From: Coraliomargarita sp.
GTDB taxonomy: Bacteria; Verrucomicrobiota; Verrucomicrobiia; Opitutales; Coraliomargaritaceae
Assembly (NCBI GenBank): GCA_002699365.1
Contig: PAAN01000025.1
Coordinates: forward strand, 27,150-63,569
Direction of reading: 5' to 3'
DNA length: 36,420 bases
Shown here: positions 17,200 to 25,332 of the stretch, in pieces
How the letters are laid out: the number at the start of each line of letters is the position of its first letter
Numbering within the stretch: position 1 is the stretch's first letter
Position numbers and translations under genes: made by a program
The notes under the pieces: generated by a model
The model's database searches: none
What the model was told of the DNA's origin: nothing
Seen by the model: the letters and a program-made list of their open reading frames with translations, nothing else

Positions 17200-18633
17200 A
17201 TGTATTTCATGCAAGGAGTGTGGGCTCGATTAACTGTACTGTTGGTTTGTATAGTAAGTGTACTTGCAGGTGAACCGGCCCTTGATCGTTCAGAGCCCGT
17301 TGAGCAACGCAGCAGCGTCGATGTTTATGTCATCCCAATTCAAGGGATGATCGATAAGCCCAACCTTTATATCCTACGCAGGGGACTTAAAGAAGCGATT
17401 CGCAATAATATAGAGATGGTAGTCTTAGACATGGACACTCCGGGCGGGCGAGTGGATATATGCCTAGAAATGATGGAAGCGCTGGACCGATTCGATGGAG
17501 TTACCGCGACCTATGTAAATGAAGACGCTATTTCAGCTGGTTCATTTATCGCTGCGTCGACCGAGGAAATTTATTTTGCTCCTCGAGGAAAAATCGGAGC
17601 ATCTGCGGTCATTCAGGGTACAGGCGAGGATGTTCCCGAGACTGCTCGATTGAAGATGGAGAGCTATTTGCGTGCAAATATACGTGTTATGGCCGAGGAT
17701 AAGCCACAGCGAGCAGATGTTATACGGGCTATGTTGGATGCTAATTTCGAACTTAAAATTGGTGAAGAAGTTATTAAGCCGAGCGGTGAACTGCTAACAC
17801 TAACTGCAAAGGAAGCAATGCAGCCTTATGGAGATCCAGCAGCGCCATTATTAGGCTCAGGAGTTTACGCAGACTTGAATGAACTACTGGATGCAAAGCT
17901 TGGGCCTGGGGCCTATCAAATAAGAGATTTTAAAGTCACCTATTCGGAGAAATGGGCTAAATGGCTCAACACATTTGCGCCAGCTCTTTTAGGGCTGGGA
18001 ATGCTTCTGCTTTTTGTCGAATTTAAGACACCTGGCTTTGGATTCTTCGGCATCGGTGGCATTGTTGCGATTTCGACCTTCTTTATAAGCCAGAATATCG
18101 CCGGACTTGCAGGTAATGAAGTCGTCTTATTTTTTATTGTAGGCGTTATCCTAGTGTTATTGGAGCTATTATTTTTTGCGGGAGTCCTCGTATTTGCCGC
18201 ATCTGGAATCTTGCTAATGTTTGGTGCTTTGTTGTGGGCAATGATCGACTATTGGCCTGCTGGAAAGACAGTAATCAACGCAGAACTGTTTTTAGGTCCA
18301 ATGATGAATTTAATTTTTGGTGCGATAATAGCTATTTTTGGTGCGCTTTTAGTATCAAAAATGTTGAAGGGTTCTTGGTTCGAGCGCCGCATGGTTCTGC
18401 GTGATGCATCGGCAAGTACAGCTACCTCTGCACAACCAGCCAGTGCGTTATCATTAGTCGGTAGCGAAGGACTTGTAATAACTCCACTGCATCCAATTGG
18501 GAAAATCGAGATCAATGGCGTTCGCTATGAGGGCAGTTGCGTAAATGGATCGATTGATCTAGGTGTGAAAATTCGAGTTACTGGCAAAAATGATTTTGGC
18601 CTAATTGTTGAGGAAGTCGCTAAATTATGCTGA
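17200..18633 (+). CDS. NfeD family membrane serine protease (long, ClpP-like form)
   Basis: A 477-residue NfeD of the long class: signal peptide (1-23), extracytoplasmic ClpP-like serine protease domain (about 40-240), four to five transmembrane helices (about 255-390) and a C-terminal OB-fold domain (about 415-475). Protease landmarks are DTPGGRVD (79-86) and the nucleophile Ser112 in DAISAGSFIAAS. Lys152 is the likely general base: the 40-residue spacing matches the Ser-Lys dyad of the archaeal 1510-N relatives. STOPP-type NfeD proteins are co-encoded with flotillin/stomatin homologues, as here, and are thought to cleave or regulate them. The gene overlaps the next one by 7 bases. Starts at 17200 or 17209 (MQGVW) are both possible. 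Confidence 0.92.
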   Translation: MYFMQGVWARLTVLLVCIVSVLAGEPALDRSEPVEQRSSVDVYVIPIQGMIDKPNLYILRRGLKEAIRNNIEMVVLDMDTPGGRVDICLEMMEALDRFDGVTATYVNEDAISAGSFIAASTEEIYFAPRGKIGASAVIQGTGEDVPETARLKMESYLRANIRVMAEDKPQRADVIRAMLDANFELKIGEEVIKPSGELLTLTAKEAMQPYGDPAAPLLGSGVYADLNELLDAKLGPGAYQIRDFKVTYSEKWAKWLNTFAPALLGLGMLLLFVEFKTPGFGFFGIGGIVAISTFFISQNIAGLAGNEVVLFFIVGVILVLLELLFFAGVLVFAASGILLMFGALLWAMIDYWPAGKTVINAELFLGPMMNLIFGAIIAIFGALLVSKMLKGSWFERRMVLRDASASTATSAQPASALSLVGSEGLVITPLHPIGKIEINGVRYEGSCVNGSIDLGVKIRVTGKNDFGLIVEEVAKLC

Positions 18634-19088
18634 TAGCGGTCTTAATAGTAGCAGCATTGGTGCTGACCTTTTTGGAGGTACTGCTTCCGGGTGGGATTAT
18701 CGGAATACTGGCAGCAGTATGTCTAGTTGCTGCGACGGCTATAACAATGCAGGACTATGGTTTCTTTATTGCCGCGATTCTCTTTTTTGCGACGACCATT
18801 ATTGCGCTAGGGATGATTATCCTAGAGTTAAAGATTTTTGCGGGCACCAAGTACGGAAAGCATTTTTTTCTTAGTAGCCAAATTAAAGGGCGCTCCAATA
18901 AATGCCAGGCAAAGGCATCGATTATCGGCGAGACTGGATCTACATTGACTCCTATGGTTCCTAGTGGAAGAGTGACCATCAACGGAAAGATATTCGATGC
19001 AGCCTCTTTGGATGGGTACATGGAAGTCAACACGCCCGTTAAAGTAATCTCTCAAGACAGTTTTAAATTAACCATACAAAAATTATGA
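18627..19088 (+). CDS. NfeD family protein (short form)
   Basis: A 153-residue NfeD without a protease domain. It has two to three transmembrane helices (about 2-35 and 45-68, [20 protein letters not shown]) followed by a C-terminal OB-fold (about 95-153, [23 protein letters not shown] in outline), the module that contacts flotillin-like partners. It overlaps the long NfeD by 7 bases and floA by 4 (ATGA), so the three are translationally coupled. A paired long and short NfeD before floA fits a conserved NfeD-FloA arrangement known in Bacillota and related phyla. What the short form does beyond modulating the membrane assembly is unknown. Confidence 0.9.
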   Translation: MLIAVLIVAALVLTFLEVLLPGGIIGILAAVCLVAATAITMQDYGFFIAAILFFATTIIALGMIILELKIFAGTKYGKHFFLSSQIKGRSNKCQAKASIIGETGSTLTPMVPSGRVTINGKIFDAASLDGYMEVNTPVKVISQDSFKLTIQKL

Positions 19089-20125
19089 ATATTGCACCAC
19101 TCACACAGATCTTAGCCTTGTCGAGCGGCTGGCAGGTCGCGATCGTATTTACTCTTGGCATTATACTGCTAGTTTTCGCACTAATCTTTTTTGCTTATAT
19201 TGGACTTTTTGTGAAGTCCTACCTGTCCAATGCAACGGTTGGCTTTTCAACCCTTATTGCGATGCGCTTACGAGGAGTACCGGCCTCTTTAATTGTCGAC
19301 GCAAGAATTACTGCAGTCAAAGCCGGCATCGAAATTGGCTCGAATGAGCTGGAGGCACACTATCTCGCAGAAGGTAATGTTATTCAGACCGTGCAAGCTT
19401 TAATAGCCGCAGATAAAGCGAATATAAGCCTTGATTGGCAGCGTGCCTGTGCAATCGATTTAGCAACAAAGGGTACTGGTAAGTCAGTAGTCGAAGCGGT
19501 GCGAACATCAATAAATCCTAAAGTTATTGAGTGCCCTAACCCAGAGAGTGGGCGTGCAACAATCGACGGCGTATCCAAGGACGGGATACAAGTCAAAGCA
19601 CGCGCTCGGGTCACAGTACGCTCTAATTTAGATAATTATGTGGGAAGCGCTTTGGAGGAAACTGTGATTGCTCGGGTGGGAGAAGGCATTGTCACAACTA
19701 TTGGTTCAGCAGAAACGTATAAGACAGTACTAGAGTCTCCAGATACAATTTCTAAGGTGGTGCTCGACCGTGGTCTTGATGTCGGTACTGCATTTGAAAT
19801 TCTTTCAATCGATATTGCGGACGTGGATGTTGGAGAAAACATCGGAGCGAAGCTCCAGGAATCCCAAGCCGAAGCAGATAAAAATGTCGCTCAGGCGAAG
19901 GCGGAAATGCGCCGCGCAGCGGCAGTTGCTGCGGAGCAGGAAAACAAAGCGAAAGTAGAAGAAATGCAGGCAAAAGTAGTGGAAGCCGAAGCACAAATCC
20001 CACTTGCATTAGCAGAAGCGTTTCGCTCTGGAAATTTGGGCGTCATGGACTACTATCGCTTAAATAATATTAAAGCAGATACCGACATGCGCGACTCTAT
20101 TTCGAAGGGCGAGGAGTCATCGTAA
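19085..20125 (+). CDS. floA: Flotillin-like protein FloA
   Basis: A membrane scaffold of functional membrane microdomains; in Bacillus subtilis FloA affects membrane fluidity, secretion and signalling. The 346 residues begin with a hydrophobic segment (about 17-45). The SPFH-like region with FloA-specific [22 protein letters not shown] and [32 protein letters not shown] (in pieces) follows. The coiled-coil EA-repeat region is at about 255-310 ([20 protein letters not shown]), then a short tail [18 protein letters not shown]. This matches FloA (YqfA) rather than eukaryote-like FloT. It overlaps the short nfeD by 4 bases. A coiled-coil membrane protein follows after 36 bases. Confidence 0.96.
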   Translation: MNIAPLTQILALSSGWQVAIVFTLGIILLVFALIFFAYIGLFVKSYLSNATVGFSTLIAMRLRGVPASLIVDARITAVKAGIEIGSNELEAHYLAEGNVIQTVQALIAADKANISLDWQRACAIDLATKGTGKSVVEAVRTSINPKVIECPNPESGRATIDGVSKDGIQVKARARVTVRSNLDNYVGSALEETVIARVGEGIVTTIGSAETYKTVLESPDTISKVVLDRGLDVGTAFEILSIDIADVDVGENIGAKLQESQAEADKNVAQAKAEMRRAAAVAAEQENKAKVEEMQAKVVEAEAQIPLALAEAFRSGNLGVMDYYRLNNIKADTDMRDSISKGEESS

Positions 20126-20161
20126 AGAAATAGCCGATCTTTTTGGCGATAACTGCTTACT

Positions 20162-20833
20162 ATGATGGAAAGCTTACTCGAAGTGCTATTCCCGCTAATT
20201 GTAGCTGGGGTCTATTTTTTTGGGAATATACTTTCCAAAAAGAAGGACAAAAGTGCCGCGCCCTCTCCGTTCAATCAAGAAGAGGTATCGCCTGCCGAGC
20301 GTGAAGTGCAGGAGCAGATTAAGCGCAAGATAGAAGCGCGGCGAGCAAGCTACGATAGTTCAGAAAGTGAACTTCTTACGAAGACAGAACAGGATAATTC
20401 TCATAGCCCTGAAGATCTTGTCCGCGAACAATTGAAAGAAAGGCGTGATAATAGTAGAGCTAGAAGGCAAGTAGCCCAACCTCGTGACACTGCCGCGCCT
20501 GCACAAAGCTTCAAAGAGCAAAGCAAAGAATATGCATGGCGACTTACTGAAGCCGAAAATAACTATGCGCAAGAGATGGAAAATCGCCGTAAAAAGCTAG
20601 AAGATACACAGCGAAAAGCTAAAGCTCTGCGCAAGAAGTCTAAACAGGGCGCTTATACTATCAAGCAAGCAATGCGCCAGGATAGTAGCCGTTCTTTACA
20701 AACTAAAGGGCAATACGCAGGGTCGATACGAACCCGCTTAAGATCTCCTAGCGCCGCACGTGAAGCGTTTATTTACAGCGAGGTGCTCGGTGCGCCGATA
20801 GCCTTAAAAAAAAGTTCTTCCCTACCTAATTAA
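20162..20833 (+). CDS. Single-pass membrane protein with charged coiled coil, FloA-associated, function unknown
   Basis: A 223-residue protein I cannot name. One N-terminal transmembrane segment (about 5-24, LEVLFPLIVAGVYFFGNILS) is followed by KKKDK, predicting a cytosolic C-terminal part. Most of the rest is highly charged and helical (about 45-170: REVQEQIKRKIEARR, VREQLKERRD, KLEDTQRKAKALRKK), consistent with a coiled coil. The end is better ordered: SAAREAFIYSEVLGAPIAL. I recall similar A-x-EA-(F/I)-IxSE-(I/V)-LG-x-P endings in uncharacterised proteins of related phyla; this needs a search. It lies 36 bases after floA in the same direction, so it is probably the last gene of the NfeD-FloA operon and a candidate scaffold partner. 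A stem-loop follows it at 20838-20860. Confidence 0.75.
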   Translation: MMESLLEVLFPLIVAGVYFFGNILSKKKDKSAAPSPFNQEEVSPAEREVQEQIKRKIEARRASYDSSESELLTKTEQDNSHSPEDLVREQLKERRDNSRARRQVAQPRDTAAPAQSFKEQSKEYAWRLTEAENNYAQEMENRRKKLEDTQRKAKALRKKSKQGAYTIKQAMRQDSSRSLQTKGQYAGSIRTRLRSPSAAREAFIYSEVLGAPIALKKSSSLPN

Positions 20834-20837
20834 GCCT

Positions 20838-20860
20838 GCCAACCAATTACCCAAGTTGGC
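20838..20860. terminator. Stem-loop between convergent genes, possible weak bidirectional terminator
   Basis: GCCAAC (20838-20843) and GTTGGC (20855-20860) form a perfect 6-bp stem with an 11-base loop, just after the stop of the coiled-coil gene and before the rodZ stop. There is no T-run on either side, so intrinsic termination would be weak. Confidence 0.35.
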
Positions 20861-20901
20861 GCTACTGTATGAGTGGGAGAGAAGTATTTTGCGTTCTATA
20901 A

Positions 20902-21768
20902 TCAGGGTAGCCGAATTTTACTCGTGCCAGTAACTCCAGATTCTGGCGAATGAAATGTCTGTCCATTTGCACTAATGATAACTTGATCGGCTCTTGTAAA
21001 GACGACTTCAACCGGACCGGCTTTTTCTAACACTATTTCTTCCCCTGCGCTGAGCGTCCCCTGAAAAAGATAGTTACGGTCAGTTAAATCACGAGCGGCT
21101 ACATAGACCTCACTACTAGCGGTGATTTTAAATTCTTTTATATTTGTCGAGGGAGTAGTGATTAAATTTGGCGCAGAAGATTCTGTTGCCGGCGATGTTT
21201 GTACGGCTGCTACGCTCGTAATATCCTCCGGGGGACTACTTATTAAGGCACGGACTAAACCAAATAGTACAAATACGAGCGCCAAGGCACCCAAGAGAAT
21301 GAGGCCAACTTTAAGGTAAAACATTTTCTCTCCAGTGTCTTCACTTGCCTGCTCAGAGGCAGAATCCAAACCTTGTGAAGGCTCCTTTGGCGTAGCAGTG
21401 ATACTTCCAAAAGACGGGGCATTTTGGCTTACATCCGCTTTATCTATTGAGGCAAGATCAACGGGATCATTCTCATCGCTTTTTGCATCCATGCTACCAA
21501 ACCATTCCGCGCCGCCTTTTTTGCTGCGCGTTTTACTCAGTAATTGCGCGCTATAATCGTTGATTACTTTTTCTGGATCGAGTTTCAAATAGCGAGCGTA
21601 GTTTTTAATAAACCCGCAGCGGTAAATTTCTGGCAGATCGAAGTCAAAATTGTTCTGCTCGATATAGCTAAGAAAATCACTGCGTATCTTGGTAGCTTCG
21701 GCTGCTTCTCGCAACGAAATACCTTTGCGCTTGCGCGCATCTTCGAGTCGTTCCCCAATTGTTTGCAT
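20902..21768 (-). CDS. rodZ: RodZ-like cytoskeletal/HTH membrane protein
   Basis: A bitopic membrane protein. The N-terminal Cro/CI-type helix-turn-helix of the RodZ class spans residues 2-75 (IGERLEDARKRKGISLREAA, then IYRCGFIKNYARYL). A linker rich in acidic residues and serine follows, then one transmembrane helix (about 152-176) and a periplasmic DUF4115-like beta domain (about 205-288, EFKITASSEVYVAARDL). In E. coli RodZ couples MreB to the elongasome. The periplasmic domain is somewhat divergent. The gene is 73 bases downstream of prmA on the same strand and is probably the last member of the grpE-dnaJ-purN-prmA-rodZ run. Confidence 0.88.
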   Translation of the reverse strand: MQTIGERLEDARKRKGISLREAAEATKIRSDFLSYIEQNNFDFDLPEIYRCGFIKNYARYLKLDPEKVINDYSAQLLSKTRSKKGGAEWFGSMDAKSDENDPVDLASIDKADVSQNAPSFGSITATPKEPSQGLDSASEQASEDTGEKMFYLKVGLILLGALALVFVLFGLVRALISSPPEDITSVAAVQTSPATESSAPNLITTPSTNIKEFKITASSEVYVAARDLTDRNYLFQGTLSAGEEIVLEKAGPVEVVFTRADQVIISANGQTFHSPESGVTGTSKIRLP

Positions 21769-21841
21769 AACAATGTATAAATTGTGGCGCTAGCCTGAGA
21801 ACCGCAAGCACGAAAGAGCAACGGATCTACTCAGTTATAAT

Positions 21842-22738
21842 TTAGCTCAATTTTATTAATAAATCGGACCACTCTCCATCATTGCGGGATTCAAGCGTGA
21901 GAGAATCTTGTGGTCTAAGTTTTGCAAATTGTTGTGCATAGCAGCGCTCCACTACATCCATCTCTTTTGTTAAAATTCCGCTAAGTGCGATGCAACCACC
22001 AGACCTAACCGCATGCACCAATGCCTCTGAGTGGGGAATAAGTACATCGGTTTGAATGTTCGCAAGTAGCAGGTCTGCATTTCGATCGAGCAGACCGTCG
22101 GTGAGATTGGCTACTTCAAATAGGGGAGCCTGAATATGTGGGTTTTCTTTAGCGTTTGCACTGCAAACACGAATAGCTTCAGGATCAAAATCAAAACCAA
22201 TAATATTCGAGCATCCAAGTGCAGCGGCAGAGAATGCGAGCACACCAGAGCCACAGCCAGCATCTATAATATGTAATGATTCAAGGGCTTCTTCGGAGCT
22301 GTCCAAATAATCAATTAATCGTCGTGCGCACAAGCGAGTTGTTTCGTGCGCGCCAGTGCCAAAAGCCATGCCTGCATCCAAATAAACGATAGCGGACCCC
22401 GCAGGTGGTTTGCAGCTATCACGCTCCCAAAGCGGTATCCAGTGTAGGCGACGATCACTCCAGGTAGTGACAAATTCCTTGTATGCATTTTGCCAAAAAC
22501 TATCTTCAATGCGACTAAGCTCAAAGTCCTCGTGCAATTCGGAGAACTCTTCTTGCAGTAAGCCTAGTTCGCTATCTGCCGTAGCAGTATCTGGGAAGAA
22601 ACCAAAGACTTCATAGGGGTCCGTGCGTTCTTTCTGCATAATTCCCCAGTGCGCGGACTGCGTCTCATAGAAATAGCCTTCTAAAAGATCCGCTAATTGC
22701 GCGGATACAGTTGCTCGAAGTTCAATTTGTGAAGACAT
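21842..22738 (-). CDS. prmA: Ribosomal protein L11 methyltransferase
   Basis: SAM-dependent methyltransferase that trimethylates lysines and the N terminus of ribosomal protein L11. The N-terminal substrate domain has the [17 protein letters not shown] linker (93-105). The catalytic domain carries the PrmA-specific [13 protein letters not shown] (125-137), the SAM loop [17 protein letters not shown] (159-175) and [10 protein letters not shown] in the NPP-like position (NIQ rather than NPP, as usual for PrmA). The length of 298 aa is typical. It lies 27 bases after purN. Knockouts in E. coli have little phenotype, so its presence in an operon with chaperones says little about function. Confidence 0.94.
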   Translation of the reverse strand: MSSQIELRATVSAQLADLLEGYFYETQSAHWGIMQKERTDPYEVFGFFPDTATADSELGLLQEEFSELHEDFELSRIEDSFWQNAYKEFVTTWSDRRLHWIPLWERDSCKPPAGSAIVYLDAGMAFGTGAHETTRLCARRLIDYLDSSEEALESLHIIDAGCGSGVLAFSAAALGCSNIIGFDFDPEAIRVCSANAKENPHIQAPLFEVANLTDGLLDRNADLLLANIQTDVLIPHSEALVHAVRSGGCIALSGILTKEMDVVERCYAQQFAKLRPQDSLTLESRNDGEWSDLLIKLS

Positions 22739-22765
22739 GGCCTATTTAGCGTACAACTAGGACGC

Positions 22766-23350
22766 TTACAGCTTTGCGTTGCTTAGCCTAGCGACAACAT
22801 CTGGCAAGAGTTGATGCTCAGTAGCATGTATTTTTTGTTCAAGTGATTCAAGCGTATCGGTTGGGTCAATACGCACAGACATTTGGTCAATAATTGGCCC
22901 ACCATCCAGCGCAGGCGTCACCCAATGAACCGAGCAACCCGTTACTTTAACGCCATATTCATAGGCATCACGAATGCCCTGTGCCCCTTTAAAGCTTGGA
23001 AGGAGGCTAGGGTGCAGGTTGATAATTTTTCCTTCGAAAGCATGTATAAATGATTCGCTCAAAATCCGCATAAAACCAGCTAAAACAACTAGCTCGGGCT
23101 TAAACGACTGTATGCGCTCAATGTATGCGCTATTTGCAGCTGTGCTCAGTCGAGCGCCGACAGCTCCCGGATCTTCATAGATCGCAGGTAGGGCAAAGGA
23201 ATCTCCAAGGCGTAGTATGCCGGCATCTTCTACATCACTGATGAGGGCTTTAATGGTTGCTTGTCCAAGAGTGTTTGCCGCTTGCGCTTGAAGCAAGGCT
23301 GCGGCGTTTGAGCCACCCCCAGACCCTAAGATAACAATCGGATAAGACAT
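22766..23350 (-). CDS. purN: Phosphoribosylglycinamide formyltransferase
   Basis: The third step of de novo purine synthesis: transfers formyl from 10-formyl-THF to GAR. The 194-residue length fits PurN (GART). The phosphate-binding loop [11 protein letters not shown] (10-20), the catalytic Asn111 and His113 in [12 protein letters not shown], and Asp149 in [10 protein letters not shown] are all present. The start [15 protein letters not shown] matches family length. It follows dnaJ by 21 bases and precedes prmA by 27, so it is within the grpE-led operon. No other pur gene is nearby. Confidence 0.95.
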   Translation of the reverse strand: MSYPIVILGSGGGSNAAALLQAQAANTLGQATIKALISDVEDAGILRLGDSFALPAIYEDPGAVGARLSTAANSAYIERIQSFKPELVVLAGFMRILSESFIHAFEGKIINLHPSLLPSFKGAQGIRDAYEYGVKVTGCSVHWVTPALDGGPIIDQMSVRIDPTDTLESLEQKIHATEHQLLPDVVARLSNAKL

Positions 23351-23371
23351 ATAGAAAGGAAGACAGTTCGA

Positions 23372-24520
23372 TTACTTGAAGAATTTTTTAGCTTTCTTTA
23401 CAAATGATTCACTTACTGGATTTGCTGGGTCTCCGCAGGCTTCGGCATAATCCTCAAGCTTCTTCTTTTGATCGCTATCTAGTTTTGTTGGCACTTCAAC
23501 ATGAACGCGCACTAGCAAGTCTCCTTTACTACTTCCGCGCAGGCGGGGCATGCCTTGTCCGCGCAGGCGAAAGGTCGTGCCGCTTTGGGTACCACTTGGA
23601 ATTTTTAGGCTACCCTTGCCCCCGAGAGTCGGCACGTCGATCGCCCCACCTAGAGCTGCCAGGGTAAATTTTATAGGTATTTCACAAAAGAGGTCATCTT
23701 CATGGCGCTCGAAAAGCTCGTGTTCTTTGACATGAATAACAATATAAAGGTCACCGGATTGGCCGCCCTGTTGACCCGCTTCACCCTTGCCAGAAGAGCG
23801 TAGCTTGGAGCCAGTATGTACGCCCGCAGGAATGCGTACCTTAACGGTGCTACTTTCCATCACACGGCCTTCGCCACGACATTCGCTACAGGGCTTTTCT
23901 ATGCTTTGGCCGGTGCCGTTGCAAGTGGGGCAGACTTGTCGGTAACTGATAAAACCACGATTGGAGGTAACTTGTCCGGTGCCTCCGCAAGTGGGGCAAG
24001 TGATCTTTTTTGTGCCTGGTTCTGCGCCGGATCCGGCGCATTTCTTACAAGATGCGGCACGCTTATAGCGAATCTCTTTCTCTGTGCCCTCGGCTGCTTG
24101 TTCCAAGGTGATTTCAAGATCATAGCGCAAGTCCGAGCCTTGTTGTGCGCCGCCAGACGATTGTCCGCCTCGTCCACCGCCGAAAAATTCTTCAAAGATG
24201 CCGCCACCGCCACCGCCACCGCCAAAGGCTTCACGGAACATATCGAAAGGGTCATGACCGCCACCGCCACCGCCAGCTCGACCCATTCCGCCGCTTTGAA
24301 ATGCATCGTGTCCATAACGGTCGTAAGCAGCGCGCTTTTCTTCGTCCTTGAGTACATCGTATGCTTCAGAGACTTCTTTAAATTTAGCTTCTGCAGCAGC
24401 ATCATCTGGATTTTTGTCCGGATGATATTTTACCGCTTGCTTACGGTATGCTTTTTTAAGCTCGTCGCTATTAGCGTCGCGTGAAACGCCTAGACTTTGG
24501 TAGTAATCCGATTTGGACAT
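23372..24520 (-). CDS. dnaJ: Chaperone DnaJ (Hsp40, type I)
   Basis: Co-chaperone that delivers substrates to DnaK and stimulates its ATPase. The J domain (1-70) has HPD at 33-35. The Gly/Phe region is unusually rich in polyglycine (GGGGGG around 83-88 and 100-107). The zinc-binding domain has all four CxxCxGxG repeats (Cys158/161, 175/178, 197/200 and 211/214), followed by the C-terminal peptide-binding domains with [17 protein letters not shown] motifs. The length of 382 aa is normal. It begins 13 bases after grpE. No dnaK gene is present in the window. The polyglycine DNA is a slippage-prone GGC/GGT repeat. Confidence 0.97.
   Translation of the reverse strand: MSKSDYYQSLGVSRDANSDELKKAYRKQAVKYHPDKNPDDAAAEAKFKEVSEAYDVLKDEEKRAAYDRYGHDAFQSGGMGRAGGGGGGHDPFDMFREAFGGGGGGGGIFEEFFGGGRGGQSSGGAQQGSDLRYDLEITLEQAAEGTEKEIRYKRAASCKKCAGSGAEPGTKKITCPTCGGTGQVTSNRGFISYRQVCPTCNGTGQSIEKPCSECRGEGRVMESSTVKVRIPAGVHTGSKLRSSGKGEAGQQGGQSGDLYIVIHVKEHELFERHEDDLFCEIPIKFTLAALGGAIDVPTLGGKGSLKIPSGTQSGTTFRLRGQGMPRLRGSSKGDLLVRVHVEVPTKLDSDQKKKLEDYAEACGDPANPVSESFVKKAKKFFK
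24201..24274 (-). repeat. Two GGC/GGT trinucleotide runs inside dnaJ
   Basis: On the plus strand ccgccaccg-type repeats run at 24201-24223 and 24258-24274, encoding the polyglycine blocks of the DnaJ G/F region. Such short tandem repeats may vary in length between strains. Confidence 0.75.
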
Positions 24521-24533
24521 AGAAAACGGTCAA

Positions 24534-25124
24534 TTAGTTGCTATCTTTATTTACAGTACTTGCGGCGCCACTAGAGACGATAACATTTGCTGCTCGCAGC
24601 AAGCGCTCATTGAGCTGATAGCCAGCACGTACCGTTTCAATGATGCTATCTTCATCCACTGTGTCAGAGGGTTGGTGCGCAACGCACTCGTGTAGATTTG
24701 GATCAAAAGAGTCTCCGTCAGGAATAAGCTCTTTTAGGCCTTGCTCGCCTAAACTCTTTTTAAGTTGGTCTTCAACCATCTTAAATCCGACAGTCACATC
24801 TTTTGCATCTGGGTGCTGCTCGGCAGCTTGCAAGCCAAGCTTCATATTGTCGAGCACAGGAAGCAGTGATTCAACGACACCTGCAGCAGCGCTGCGTAGT
24901 AGCTCCTGCTTTTCTCGCGTTATTCGTTTACGATAATTTTCCATATCAGCGACAGAGCGCAGATAGCGGGACTTCATTTCACTTGCTTCAGCTTGGGCTT
25001 TTTCTAGCTCAGTGAGTATTGGTTCGTTGCTTTCTTCGGCGCGTACTTCTTCCGCAGCAGGCGCAGGTGAAGCTTCTGTTTGAGTAGCAGATTTTTTGGA
25101 TGAGCTGGCCTTTTTCTTTTTCAT
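24534..25124 (-). CDS. grpE: Nucleotide exchange factor GrpE
   Basis: Exchanges ADP for ATP on DnaK. A disordered lysine/alanine/glutamate-rich N terminus (1-35) precedes a long helix (about 38-95, [20 protein letters not shown]) containing [14 protein letters not shown], the GrpE dimerisation signature. The beta-wing domain follows with [25 protein letters not shown], the FDPNLHE block and a closing [17 protein letters not shown]. At 196 aa it is standard. It leads the operon grpE-dnaJ-purN-prmA-rodZ. In the 208-base upstream gap shared with ftsK I found no CIRCE (TTAGCACTC-N9-GAGTGCTAA); a weak TTTACA-18-TATGAC pair on this strand is the best promoter candidate. Confidence 0.95.
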   Translation of the reverse strand: MKKKKASSSKKSATQTEASPAPAAEEVRAEESNEPILTELEKAQAEASEMKSRYLRSVADMENYRKRITREKQELLRSAAAGVVESLLPVLDNMKLGLQAAEQHPDAKDVTVGFKMVEDQLKKSLGEQGLKELIPDGDSFDPNLHECVAHQPSDTVDEDSIIETVRAGYQLNERLLRAANVIVSSGAASTVNKDSN

Positions 25125-25332
25125 AGTAAATATGTCTCGTCTAGAGCTAAGTCATATAAATTTAGTGATCAAATTGTAAATGAGCGCGGTAGTGTGTGCA
25201 TAATTTCGCAGATATCAAGTATGCTGTTAGCATGAAAACAGTATTTTTTTATGTAGGTAGAGCAGTGGTTGCAAGCGATCGTTGAAACAAACCTTGTTTT
25301 CCTCAGTAGTAGAGGTATTTTAGTCATAGTTT

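Noticed and set aside
23816..24484. Long open frame (222 codons) on the plus strand opposite dnaJ, alanine/threonine-rich
   Set aside because: It is the antisense shadow of the Gly/Cys-rich dnaJ coding sequence. DnaJ has all family motifs and the shadow has none.
25125..25332. CIRCE/HrcA operator for grpE-dnaJ
   Set aside because: The conserved TTAGCACTC inverted repeat is absent; only a short ATGCT-GTT-AGCAT hairpin at 25221-25233 is visible.
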